A stretch of 64,000 nt of DNA, taken from Auanema rhodensis. Taxonomy: Eukaryota; Nematoda; Chromadorea; Rhabditida; Rhabditidae. The position numbers were made by a program, and so were the translations under genes. Shown here piece by piece: positions 48,340 to 59,900 of the stretch. Every line of letters begins with the position of its first letter. The stretch's first letter is position 1. The stretch is from contig OZ059896.1 in the NCBI GenBank assembly GCA_964057225.1, positions 10,912,001 to 10,976,000 on the forward strand, given 5' to 3'. Under the pieces are notes generated by a model. It saw nothing but the letters and a program-made list of their open reading frames with translations. It did no database searches and was not told the origin of the DNA.

Positions 48340-51300
48340 ATGCCTGCCATTTCTACTCCATTTGCTGTAGATGGGGAAAGGTACTATTTCTACTTTACTA
48401 TGAGTTTTAATATATGCTTTCAGGGAATATTGGGAAGTTATGGCTGTTATGGATCATCGATTCATCAATGAAACCGAAATTATTTATAACGTGAAGTGGA
48501 AGTTACGTCTTGGTGAAGTTCCAAGTTGGCCTGACTCAGAAAATTGGGTGCAGGAATCTGAAATGGTTCTTGAAACTACCAGTAACTTTATTTTGTTCTT
48601 AAATTTATTTTTGTAGAAGTGTCCTGAATTATTGGAACAATATTGGTTGGAATTTCGTAAAAAACTCAAACCTTTCTTTAGAAAAGATTACACTAGGCGT
48701 GAGGCATTTGACTTATATCTTGCAAGGGTATATCAGCAGAATTTTTTATTTTTTATTTATTACTTGTTTATTTCAGAAAATGAGGCAATGGAGTTGTAGT
48801 CTTTCAAAACAGGACTTAGTAATTATTTAATTATAATTTATCATATATTAATCTATTCTAGGAAGTATGTACTGGTTTGCCTACTATTAATCACGGTGTA
48901 GAGAAAACAGATTTAGTCGAGCAAGTCATAACAGTACCCGCATTTCTTCTTGGCCCAGTTAGGTTTTTTGAATCATTTTGTATAGCGAGAATTTTCATAG
49001 ATTACAATTAAAATCAATTCAAATGAATCTCCTGAACCTCCTGAAATAATAGAAATACTCGATTCTGATGATGAAGTCTTCATACTGTCATAAAAAATAA
49101 TGCTTCATATTTCTTCTACTTTCAGATTCCTCTAAAGCCATCTAACGAAGAAGCTAAGAAATGTAAAGTTGAAATAAAGTCAAGTTTAGAAATAAATGGT
49201 TCGAGCATTAAAAATGATCAAGATTTTGTAAGTTTGTAATTTTAGTTTTGCATCAGCTTATGTTCACTTTGCAGAGTAAAAAAATGAATATTCTAAAGAA
49301 TTATGCCTCAGATTGTAAGTGTCTTAATTATTCTGTATGAATATTTTTCGCTAGTTTTGGGACGAGAGTTCAATCCTGATAATTTACAAAAGAAGTCAGA
49401 GTCTATGTTTTCTATATCAAAGCCAGGTGTTAACAAAGAAAAGAATAATGAAAATGAAAGTAAGCTTATAAACTCGAAAGAAACATTTTATTCTTTTGTT
49501 TTTTAGGTTTGTCACATGCTAAAGCTAACTGTGGCTATGAGGTAGAGGGTATATCGTGTTTAATTTTTGAATATAATTAATTGTAGTCTATTGATGATTA
49601 TGAAGTAGAAGAAATGGAGGATGCACAATGCATTGTAGATTCACGAAAAAAATTAAGTTCCCGAAATCTTCCGAGTTTTTATAGTAATCCCTTTTTGATA
49701 ATGTTGAGGTTGCTATTATTACTTTTATAGCTGTAAAAAGAAAAATAACGCCAGAAGATAAAGAAGATTCTACACATGCACCCATAAACAAAAAGAAAAT
49801 TAATGCGAGCAGTAACTTGTCATTGTCTGCGTCAAAATCGAACATTAGTTCTAATTCTTTATCTCCGGTAATAGTTATTTCATAAATATTATTAATATTC
49901 TACTCTCAGATTCTTCGTCCTAATAATTCAATCAATAAAATCAGCAAGTCGCCTTCTAATATAATTAATCAGTCTGTAACGATCGACTCTAAATCTGTAA
50001 GAATTTAATTTTTTTAAATATATAAATACGAGGGGAAATTCAAGGAAAAGTTATACACACAATTGCTTATCAAGAAATTTGAAGAAGCCAAAGAGGGTAA
50101 ATCACAGGCTCTCCAAAGGGGATATGAGGTGAGTATATCTGAGGTTCTAACAATTTTTACTTTTTTAGGCTATTGATGTGCTGTATATCTTGAGAGAAAG
50201 TATCTCTGGAAAGATGTTTTGCTTAACATTCTTCATGAACCCAGAAAATGACATAGAAAGTTTTTTTGTGCCTATTGATGATGCTATTGCAATGTTTCCT
50301 CTGGTATGTTTACTATATTTTGATTAATTTATGATTTCAATCATTTTCGCTGGTAAATCGTTGCTTAGCACGTTGGAAAGATCCCAAGGTTTGCATTTCG
50401 TCATCTTAATATATCTAAAGTTGCGGATCTGAATTTTATTAGAAGTCTAGTAGTTTTTAACGTATATATAACTCTTTTACATTGTTTTTTATTGTTATTA
50501 TTATTACTATTATTATTATTTCATGTGATATTCTCGTGTACATTCATTATAGTTATAGTTATTCAATTAATTATTGTGCCTTTATTCTAGATTAATGATC
50601 TTGTATATATATATTCTTTTTGAATATTTTAGCCATAGGTTATCAATTTTTTCTTTGCGATAAAAGTTTAAAGATTATACTTATGTTATATACTATACAG
50701 GTCGATCGTTTAATTAATAAAATGCATTTTTTTCATATTTACCACATTTGCCCAAAGCGTTATACATTGCTTAGATATTTTTTGATGTAAGCCATGATGG
50801 TTAGTATCTATTTCTTAATTACAGGGATATTTAGATATTACTTAGTTATAGTGGTCAAGATTGAGCATGTTTTCAGTTTTAACTGAAGTGAGTTTTCATC
50901 TGTAATACAATCTATTTGATTGTTTATAGGCTGAAAAAATTAAAGTTTTGGAAGCCGTTGCTAAACGCAGTAAGTTCAGATGATTGTTTTTAAAAAATAT
51001 ATATTTTTAAGAATACGCCTCCATTGAAGCTGAAAGAGTTAGTAGAGCCGAAAGAAAAAAAAGTCAGCTTGTTGAATTAAAACCGAAATAAAAAACCTAA
51101 ATCGGTATATCTCATCCTTATTTTGTTTAATTTCAGATAAAGAAGGCAAACCGAGGAAGCCTCCTTGTGAGGTATATTATAACATGATAGAACATTTTTT
51201 TTATAAATTGCTTTAGTGTTCTGAGTTTAATAAAAACAACCTACCAAGAACTATACAAATCACTCTGGGAACTGGAATTGAGAGAACCATTGTAACTCGA

Positions 51301-52251
51301 TCTGTGCCGCCAAAAAATCCTCGATATATTCCTCCACCTTTCCCTCTGGGTCATTGTTCCTGTTTTACTAATAACAGTTTGTGCACTCCTAAAATAAAAT
51401 TATGTTTTTTGTTATTCAGGAAGTGATGATGAAGATAGTTCGCCTCCACCTGAAAAGAAAATGTCATTGCAAGAAGCTCGTGAAGAAATTTTAAAGGATG
51501 TGCTTTCTCTCAGTTCTATGGTTAATCAAAATCTTAAAAATTATTATGTTTTACGTTTTCTTATGTAGAACGCTGAACAAACCACTTCAGAAGAGGGAGC
51601 CAAAAGATTTAAAGCAGCTGTAGATAATATTTTAGAATCAGTATATTAATTATATTGTTATTATATTTATATCAGAATTTGCAGAACAATCCGTATCTAC
51701 AGTTATTTGTGGATAAATTCTTAGAAGGAAAGATTAACAGATCGGGCCTTCAAAATGGTCACAAAGTAAATTAGTTTATTCTGCTTATCGTGATCTCATA
51801 ATATTAATTTTAGCCTATTGAAGTTGTTTGTTTTGTAAAGAATAGGAGGACTGAAAAAAAAATGTGCCTCGTTCTTCTTCTTACAAATAAAAATGAATTA
51901 GAAGGCTGCATTACCGAATATGAGGAAATGGTCACATTTTTCCCAGAGGTTTAACGAAAAAATCACAAGTGATTAATATAATTTACATTGTTTTAGGTGG
52001 TGAAACGCTGCTTGAGACGTTGTAGAAGACAAAAAATTTTCAAACCAAGAATAATACCACCCAGGTCACCCTCAACATCTACACCGCCATCATCTTCATC
52101 ATCCTTATCCCCGTCGCCACACTTATCCTCTTCCCCCGCACCATTAGACTCATCGGGCTCACCTACAACTTCGGTCCTACCATCTGCATCTACTTCAGCA
52201 CCGCCACAAACTTTAGCTTCTTCACACACTTCAACCTCATCCGAGGTTTAA
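48340..52251 (+). CDS. HP1-like chromodomain protein with two chromo-shadow-like domains, 24 exons
   Basis: Twenty-four exons (48340-48380, 48424-48565, 48617-48727, 48777-48818, 48862-48957, 49001-49075, 49126-49227, 49275-49314, 49355-49459, 49507-49541, 49587-49674, 49731-49867, 49910-49996, 50033-50128, 50169-50303, 50930-50969, 51012-51062, 51137-51171, 51217-51349, 51420-51520, 51569-51640, 51685-51765, 51814-51948, 51997-52251) encode 744 residues. The chromodomain spans residues 13-75 (REYWEVMAVM, IIYNVKWKLR, ENWVQESEM, KCPELLEQY); methyl-lysine binding is inferred. An acidic IIEILDSDDE near 162 looks like a SUMO-interacting motif. Two later segments resemble chromo-shadow domains: ALQRGYEAIDVLYILRES through AMFPL (about 395-445) and GLQNGHKPIEVVCFVKNR through FFPE (about 605-660). 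The C-terminus is a Ser/Pro-rich disordered tail. The 627-base intron 50304-50929 has no supported exon. A heterochromatin-adaptor role is inferred. Confidence 0.8.
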
Positions 52252-55099
52252 AGTTTGATACCTGCTCTAACATAGACATCTATTTCCTACTGATCTCATA
52301 ATCTATTTTCTACTGATCTCGGAAATCCGAAACTATCAGTTCAGTTCTGATATTCGTCATTCTGTATCTCCACATATTTCTGCAATTTTTTCTTTTCTTG
52401 TTTCCTACTTTGATGAAAACTTAAAATCATGCGAAACTGTCTATTGTATTATAACTTTATAATAGTTTTTAATGAAAAAACAAGTCAACCAAATTTTTAA
52501 ACTTATATTTTATTTAGAAAGAATAAACACTATTAAATCTATTTTTTCATCTATGAAACTCTTTTAATTGCAATGGCTTTCATGTTCATTAGATATTTGC
52601 ATGATGAAACAATAAAATCGATTTTAAACTATGGATATGTTGACAATGAAAAAGAAACAATCTGTTTTACAACTGATATTATGTGTGTATGTATGTGTTT
52701 GTGTGTCTGTGTACTTTTTTTGTTCCGAAAAAGTTTGTCAGAAAGGAGTGCACTCAGTGTTTTTTTGTTGGGCTGTCCTTCTCAAAAGAACCAATATTAT
52801 ATATTATCACTTCATCAAATAAACAGCGAAAAGTTTTTTTTCCAAAACATTCAATTATTTTACGTCATCATTTTTAATTATCACTCGTTGGTAGTTAATC
52901 AAAAATTGCCACTTGTTGATAATTTAGAAACATTTAAAACTATCAATATTATTTATATTTTTATTTGTTTAACAATTTCAGATTATTCTCTGTTTCAGGG
53001 TTTCATATATATTTGTTTCAGCTGATTTTATCCTGTTTTTTTCCTCGCTGGCCATAATGTCACGAGGCTACTCGTGAAGCTGATTGGCGAGCAATCATTT
53101 CCCTTTCTCTCTGCATCCCTGCTGTTTTCTATTCCTCTTCAATATATATTAGCTCAAAAATCAGGTTTGCAGAAATAGTTATGTAGCTCAGGTTTGAAAG
53201 TGATTTCTTCAAACCATCTTATTTTATTCTCTTATAAATTTCATTTAAACATACTTAAGTTTTTCTCATAGTATATCTTCGGCTCTCTCTCTCTCTCAAT
53301 ACTGCGCTCTTTTTTGTTGCGGCAAGTCCACATCGATAAGCCTTGGTGGCTTGCAGAAAATGTAGTTCAAAGAACGTCCGAAGGGGCGGGTAACCTTTTT
53401 CCTTCTATCTTTTCGTCGCTGCTTCACTTAGTCCGTCCCTCATTCTCATTTTTGTTAGGACTTTTATTTAACATGCTCTTTCACTCTTTTTTATATCCTT
53501 TTTATATTGTATTGTTTATGAAATTTTCTTACGTTTCACTGTTGTATTGGAAAGAACGGATAGATATTCTTACTCATGATAACCTTACGCTATCTCTATC
53601 TTCTATCTATGCGGGAACCTTGTTGGCATTTGGTTCACCTTTTCAATTTGCACGTACAGTCACAACCAATACTATGATTTTTGTACACACGTCGCGCCAG
53701 TTCCATTCAAAATATTGATGATAGATATACTCGTAGACCCCAATTGTTCGCACTTTTTCATTTTTCTATATCTTTCTATTTTCCAGTTCATTAAATCATC
53801 TTTGTGATAAAAACCAATCAGATCAGTTTTCATTATTTTGAAAATATATCAAGTTATTCTTTTAGTGAGATACGATTTACTTTACAAAGACACCACTGGA
53901 AATAGTGACATTTCGCGCTTATTTTCCAAGCAGTCACGCGCATGCCATTTCATTTCAGTCAGAGTCCAAAATTTGAACATTTCCATGTTTCTAGATTATG
54001 GGAACAAAAATTTTTATTTCGACAGATAAAAAACCTGCAGTATCTCAATTTTATATCATTTTATTATTTTAATGTTTAACTTTTCAAGACCTTCATGTTC
54101 ACAATCATATTTTTATTATATGTTATGTTCAATATGTTCTATTATCAGATTGATATGAGTTCTCATGTGGTATCTGTTTGCTTCTTTATTTTACATTCTT
54201 CTTTTGAAACTGTTCGTTCATTCTGACGCCCATATTTTCTCAAACTTTTCTTATCAATAGTTGAAGGTTTAATATTCATGAAAAGTGTTACCTATAACAG
54301 AAAGAGTTTCATCTGTTAATCATTATAAGTAAAGCTAGACGTTCTTTAGAATTTATAGTTCTTGAATAGTGGCAATTGATAAGACTATTTTGTTGTACTA
54401 CTCCCCGTTTCTGTCCATCTGGATCTCTGCATGCTTGGCTGTTATTTCATTTCTTTCTACTATGGTTTTTCACTTCTCTTTAGTCGTCTGTCAATGCCCT
54501 ATTTCTCCTTTTTCTCCAGGATTCACAAATATCTCATTGCTGGCAGAAATAGAAATAACAGAAAGGGCGTTCTTACTGCCTCGTGCAAGTGCATGTGCAT
54601 AGAATAGTCAGCGAGGCCTAGGCATACTGATCATCAGGCCGAATTTTGAACAGCTATAGTCAGTCTGCTACTAATAGTTTGGTTGTTGTCCATCTCTTTC
54701 TTTATATTATTATAAAGTAATATAAGATAGCTTTTGATGAATTAAAACTTTGATAGTTCCATTTTAGACAATTTATATCTCTATAGAACCATTTATTATT
54801 TTCTTTTTTTTTGAACTTAACAATTTTTATAAATTGTATGTTTAGAAAAATTATATACATCCTGTTTATTTTAAGTTTAACTAAGGTGTTTATGTATTTC
54901 GAAGTACGCTCTGAGTACATTTCTCTGATTTTCTTTGCAAACCCTTGTTACTAGATTTATTTCTACTTCATTGTCTTGCATTATTTTCATGAACAATTTT
55001 AAATGATTGTCTGTTAGTTTTTTCTTGTTTCGTTTTTTTTTTAAATTTTAAAATATGTCAACAGATTTTTAGAACCATCATCAAGAAACTGCTTTAAAG
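52252..55099. other. Gene-free stretch with C+T-rich segments
   Basis: No supported exon chain. The HP1-like gene's probable AATAAA is at 52522. The long + strand frames (52573-53025, 53314-53718) are Phe/Leu/Ser-rich translations of C+T-rich or TG-repeat DNA (about 52683-52715) and have no splice or domain support. A possible acceptor (tttttag, near 55070) leads into the next gene. Confidence 0.45.
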
Positions 55100-56534
55100 A
55101 TGCCTATGGATCCAATGGATGTCATGTGGTTAGTTTTGTTTTGTTTTTCTATTTAAAATTTGTTTGTCGTTTGTTTACATGCCTTTTTTTCAATGGGAAT
55201 TGTTAACAGAATATTCTCTCATTTCATCCCAGGGTCACATATTCGGTTTCAAAGATCATAAAGTTTTCTGCTACGTAAAAATCATGTCACCCTGAGCCTG
55301 CGATAAAATTTTTATAACACAAAGTTTTGGCACAGAGTATTTTTAAGCGATATTTACCCAGCCTGTTGTAAAAATTCAGAAAAGTTAACTTCAACGGGGA
55401 ATGATGAAGACTAGAGTATTGTTTTTCATCAAGACATCAATCTTTTCTTGTGAGAAAGTATGATCTGAGTCCTAGAAGACTGGATTTATTAATCAAAAAT
55501 AGAACGTATGAATACTTGAAAATGGCATGCATCACTTTTTATAATTCTATCAACTCATTAAAGCCAAGAAGAATATTTGTTGTATCGTAACAGTTATGAT
55601 CTTATATTCAGGATGTCGAAGGCACCCACCGTGAGTGATGTTGTATCTAAATCCAATATTGTTTTCAAGCCAGCTGTTGGACAACAATCTTCTCCACCAA
55701 CAACCGTTGATCCCGTAAGTTTTATATTTACATTCTAACTAAATTCCAATTGCAGGGAGATGATGCTATGACTTGGAAGCATTCTCGACTTGGACGTTTG
55801 GTATAACCATACATACATGACTAATTATTGTAATGTTCTATTTCTTTAGGATCGTACAATGTCGGTCGGATCAAATGAAGATGAAATGGAGCGTAAAACA
55901 TCCTTCATTGAAACCAGGTTAGTTCTTAGTTTCGCGAGCTTAATTTTTGTGCCAGACCTCGCTATTATAGCACATCAGCTCCGGTAGAATGTCGTCCACG
56001 TCGTTTGTCATTTTCGGGATTCTTTGGAAGCCCAGGAGGTTTATTTGGACAAAATTCTGCGCAGAACAGTCCAGTTGGCTCTGTTACTGAACGCCGAATG
56101 TCGATCACTGAGGTTTGTTGTTGTGCATGAACTATGTTGATAATGCTTCTCACAATGAGCACTATTATTGCAGTTTAAGTAGTTTAGTAGTTTGAACTGT
56201 GTACTCTTAGCTATTTATTTCACAAGTATATTTTTAAGATTACCTAGCCACGCGGTTTCAGGTTATCGAGTTTTCTAAATCATAACAATTAAAAGTTTAC
56301 TTACTGCGAGAGTCAAAATTGGCAACAATCATTCAAACTGGATTTTATTAACTGTTCTATTTTTAGGATCTAAGATTCAAGGATTTAATGAAGCACCAAA
56401 ACAAAATTCTGGGAGATGGTAAGTTTTATGTGTTCATTTTTTGGAAATGCTTTACTTGATCACTTATTATAACCCGATTTTTAGATGGAGTTGGAAGTTC
56501 CTTTAAGCGAAAAGATTATACTATCTCTTCATAG
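55100..56534 (+). CDS. Small Ser/Arg-rich protein with repeated RRxS sites, unrecognised, 7 exons
   Basis: Seven exons (55100-55128, 55612-55714, 55756-55800, 55850-55917, 55956-56112, 56367-56418, 56485-56534) encode 167 residues with all phases consistent. There is no signal peptide, membrane segment or folded-domain motif; the chain looks mostly disordered. Several basophilic kinase sites are spaced along it (DRTMS, RKTS, RRLS, RRMS), plus FSGFFGSPGGLFG, a Phe/Gly-rich patch that may be a docking motif. The C-terminal KDLMKHQNKIL could form a short helix. Repeated RRxS sites suggest a cytosolic substrate of PKA, AKT or a CaM kinase, as an inference from motifs only. The first exon is 29 bases, and the ATG at its second codon pair (MSKAP, in exon 2) could be an alternative start. 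An AATAAA is at 56948. Confidence 0.72.
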
Positions 56535-56720
56535 AGAAAGATCTAAATTCAGACCAATATTTTGCTTTCCTATATACATTCTGTACATAAGTTTCACGTA
56601 GCAATTTCTTGTTTGTGATACAGATGTTACCTTAAGGTTACTTGATCAGTTCTTGTTTTTTTAACGCTCGTGCAAGCTGCTGTATATTCCGTTATACTGG
56701 TTATTCATTAGTTTTTAAGC

Positions 56721-56763
56721 CTATCTATCTATCTATCTATCTATATATCTATCTATTTATCTA
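56721..56763. repeat. (TCTA)n microsatellite
   Basis: About ten TCTA units with two interruptions, in the probable 3' untranslated region of the preceding gene. Confidence 0.85.
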
Positions 56764-56947
56764 TTGTTGGTTCTACCCTATTGCTATATTCCTAAATATA
56801 GTGGGTTTACGAAAATAGATAGTTGTTGTACATATTTTCTGTTAAGATTATTTTATTTTTTTTGTTGAATTAAATTTTTTTTTTAAGACTAAGACTAATT
56901 TTTTTGTTTTTAATACAAGGTCAGTGTCGGGAACATTCAAATAGTAA

Positions 56948-56953
56948 AATAAA
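56948..56953 (+). terminator. AATAAA candidate for the Ser/Arg-rich protein gene
   Basis: Perfect hexamer 414 bases past the stop. A long 3' untranslated region containing the TCTA microsatellite would be implied. Confidence 0.4.
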
Positions 56954-59900
56954 AGTTTAAACATTATTACATGAACACAGAAACTGATTCTGCAGATTGC
57001 TCATGTAATCTTTCAGCTTGTTGAACCGAGCATCACGTGTTTCAAATTTTTAGAGGAAGAATATGAAGTACATGTTGACAAGCAGAAGAAGATTGTTATT
57101 GGATAGAACATTCTCTACGAAAAGTATTTTCTGGAAGTACTCGAAGAGTTTACAATTAGTAGAATGAGGAAAAGTTTCACTTAAGGGTATTTGATCTGTT
57201 CGTGATATTTTGTGGAATATGATTGAAAGTAACTTTAAGTGTATTGGCTGATATAAAAGTCAATTGAAACATAGTATATTCTATCAATGTATAAATGTTA
57301 GATTAATTTCATTTTGCAATATTAAAACATGTTTATTTGAAACAATGTTAACGTATATCAACGGTACAAATGTGCTCTGAAGACAAGAAGTAGTTCAATA
57401 TATCGACCACGAAATATGTTTTGCCCATTATTTTCAAATCATTTTTGTGATAATATGAGTTCAAGTAGATTATAACATATGATATTATTCTTTCTTTTGA
57501 TAAAAATTTTATTTTTAACTGTTTTTATATTTTAAGGGTATTCAATGCAAGTTACCAGCCATGTTCGCTTGATTTCAAAGTAATATTTCTTTTATTTGAT
57601 ATATAAAACGACATTTTGATCATAAAAGAGGGAACTACTAATTCATTTGTTTTCATATTGATGCTGTATTTAATCTAACAAGCTATATATGGTAACACAC
57701 ATTTTTCATTAATTTTCAGTAATTGTGACATCAGAAAGATTTTCAACATTTTTTGAAAGGAAAAATGCTGAAAATTGATGATGAATAGTTTACAACAATG
57801 TTTTCTTTTCTTTGTCTTGATACTTTGGCATCATCTTAACAAAATAAAATACAATAGAAGTGAATGATTTTTGATGAAAATAATTAAAAAGAAATCTATT
57901 TTTGTCAAGTTCACTTGCCAACTTGCTTTTTACCATTTATAGTTAAAATCTGATAAATAAATATATTTGCAGATACAATTAAATTCAAGCTGGAAATAAC
58001 TATTTATCTTTTTTTTTGTTTGAAATATTTGAAACATTTTAGATAATATTTCATATAATTACAAAATATATTTGAGATTTAGTCAAATTTTTTCATTAAT
58101 TTCACTTTTTTTCAAGATCCTGTTTCTCCATATGGCTAATTGAAAAAAATGTTTTTACATATTATTCATGAAATGAATTGTAGTTAATGAATTTTTTGCA
58201 ATAAGTTAAATTATAGGAGTAGTTTATTGAATTTTATAATAGTTAATTTGTGAGATATATAAACATATATGTATGTATAGATAAATGTTTAAATGCAAAT
58301 TCAGATACTTATTGACTTTTAATAACATGACAGGGACTGATAGGAATGCTATTAAAAGAGCAAAAATCTTGTTTTCATTCACATATTCAATCTTATATGA
58401 TATATCTTTGTGATAAATTTTAAGACACGTGCTGATAGCTATTACTATGCAAACAGAATGAATGCATGGTTATTGAAATTTCTCTCTCTCCCTCTCTCTC
58501 TCCATCTCATACTTTCTTTCTATCTCTACTTTCAGGTTATTTCTCTGAAGTGAAAAAGAACAATTTTTTTAATAATACAGTGTGAAGAGGCAAGTTCATA
58601 GTACTATAATACAGTTTGGAATAGGCAATTTTAGGTTTATATTTTTTGAAATTGTTGAATTCATGAATATAAGCATTTTTAATATGAAGGAAATATTTTA
58701 TATTCTTTTGTAAAAATTAATAACTTCCTTTATGTTCAAAATTAGCCTCTCGATGAATACATTTATTATATAATTTAGTATTTTAAATTAAAATAAAAAT
58801 AAAATATAGAAGAGAAAAAGAAAGATCGTCTGTTGTCTACCGGAAGAAGACAACAACTTAAGTTTACCATTAGATCTCGCTTAAGAATATCCTATTGATA
58901 CTATATGATATCAGATTATATATTATACTACTACATTTTTGGTTGATAACTTAAAGGAAAAATAGACAATGTTCAATAATCTGTATTGTTTTGAATTGTA
59001 TTATAAATTTGCAAGTATATTTAATTCTATATAAATGAATTTATACACAAGATGATATTCGTCTGCAACAATTGATAATTATGTTGTTTAAAATAATGCT
59101 TTAAATGTTTTCAAATTAAAAAGACATTGTGAGATGTGCGGGTTTCTTTCTTTTTTTTTAATTTTCGAAAAAAATCATAAACACGTTAATTGTTTAAGTC
59201 AACGAAAAGTTTTTCGTTAGTTCGATATAGATGGTCACTCTGTATTTACTTTACCGATGCAGCTGAAAAGGAGATGGCTATTGGGTTATCCGTCCTCCAC
59301 AAGACACACAACTTTGTCTAACAGAAAAGGAGAATTTTGAGCATTGTTTATGAAAGTAAAAAAAACGGGTTGTAAGGAAAACTATGAAGAATCAAGTGCA
59401 CAGTTCTTTATTATTAAAAAACACAATTTCAAGAATTCTATAGATTCTGGTGCGTTGTAGTAGGTCATGGAATCAATGATTAAAAGAAAAACAGAAAAAA
59501 AAAGAAATAGATGTAGATATTTGTATAAAATTCAATACTATAATATTGCTTTAATACTATGATTTAAGCTTGAGATTAGCAAAAAAAGTTGTGAAAAAAG
59601 TTGTTGTGTTTGAAATATTTTAAATTATGCTCATCGCGTATATGTATATCCTATTTCTGATATATTTATGTATATCCTATTTCTGGTTTATATGAAATAA
59701 AGATTATCATATGTTATTTAAAAATAAATTAAAATGAAAGTGATTCAACAGATACTTCTTTTCTTGTTCAGCTTTTCTGATCAAGCTTGTTGACCACTTG
59801 ACTTTGTGTTTTTTTCTTTGTTTTATTCAATGTTCACGAAAGAGAAAAATTTAGCAGACACAAGCACCTAATTTGCAAAGATAAAAATAGGTTTTTTCTC

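Noticed and set aside
50350-50395. A possible tiny exon in the 627-base intron of the HP1-like gene (after ttgcttag)
   Set aside because: Including it puts the following exon (AEKIKVLEAVAKR) out of frame and breaks the otherwise consistent chain.
52573-53025. A 150-codon open frame, + strand
   Set aside because: It runs through a TG/GT repeat and AT-rich DNA, with Cys/Val/Leu low complexity, and overlapping frames are equally open. There are no splice signals, and it lies in the region after the HP1-like gene.
53314-53718. A 134-codon open frame, + strand
   Set aside because: Phe/Leu/Ser-rich translation of C+T-rich DNA, with no domain, acceptor or donor consistent with a gene.
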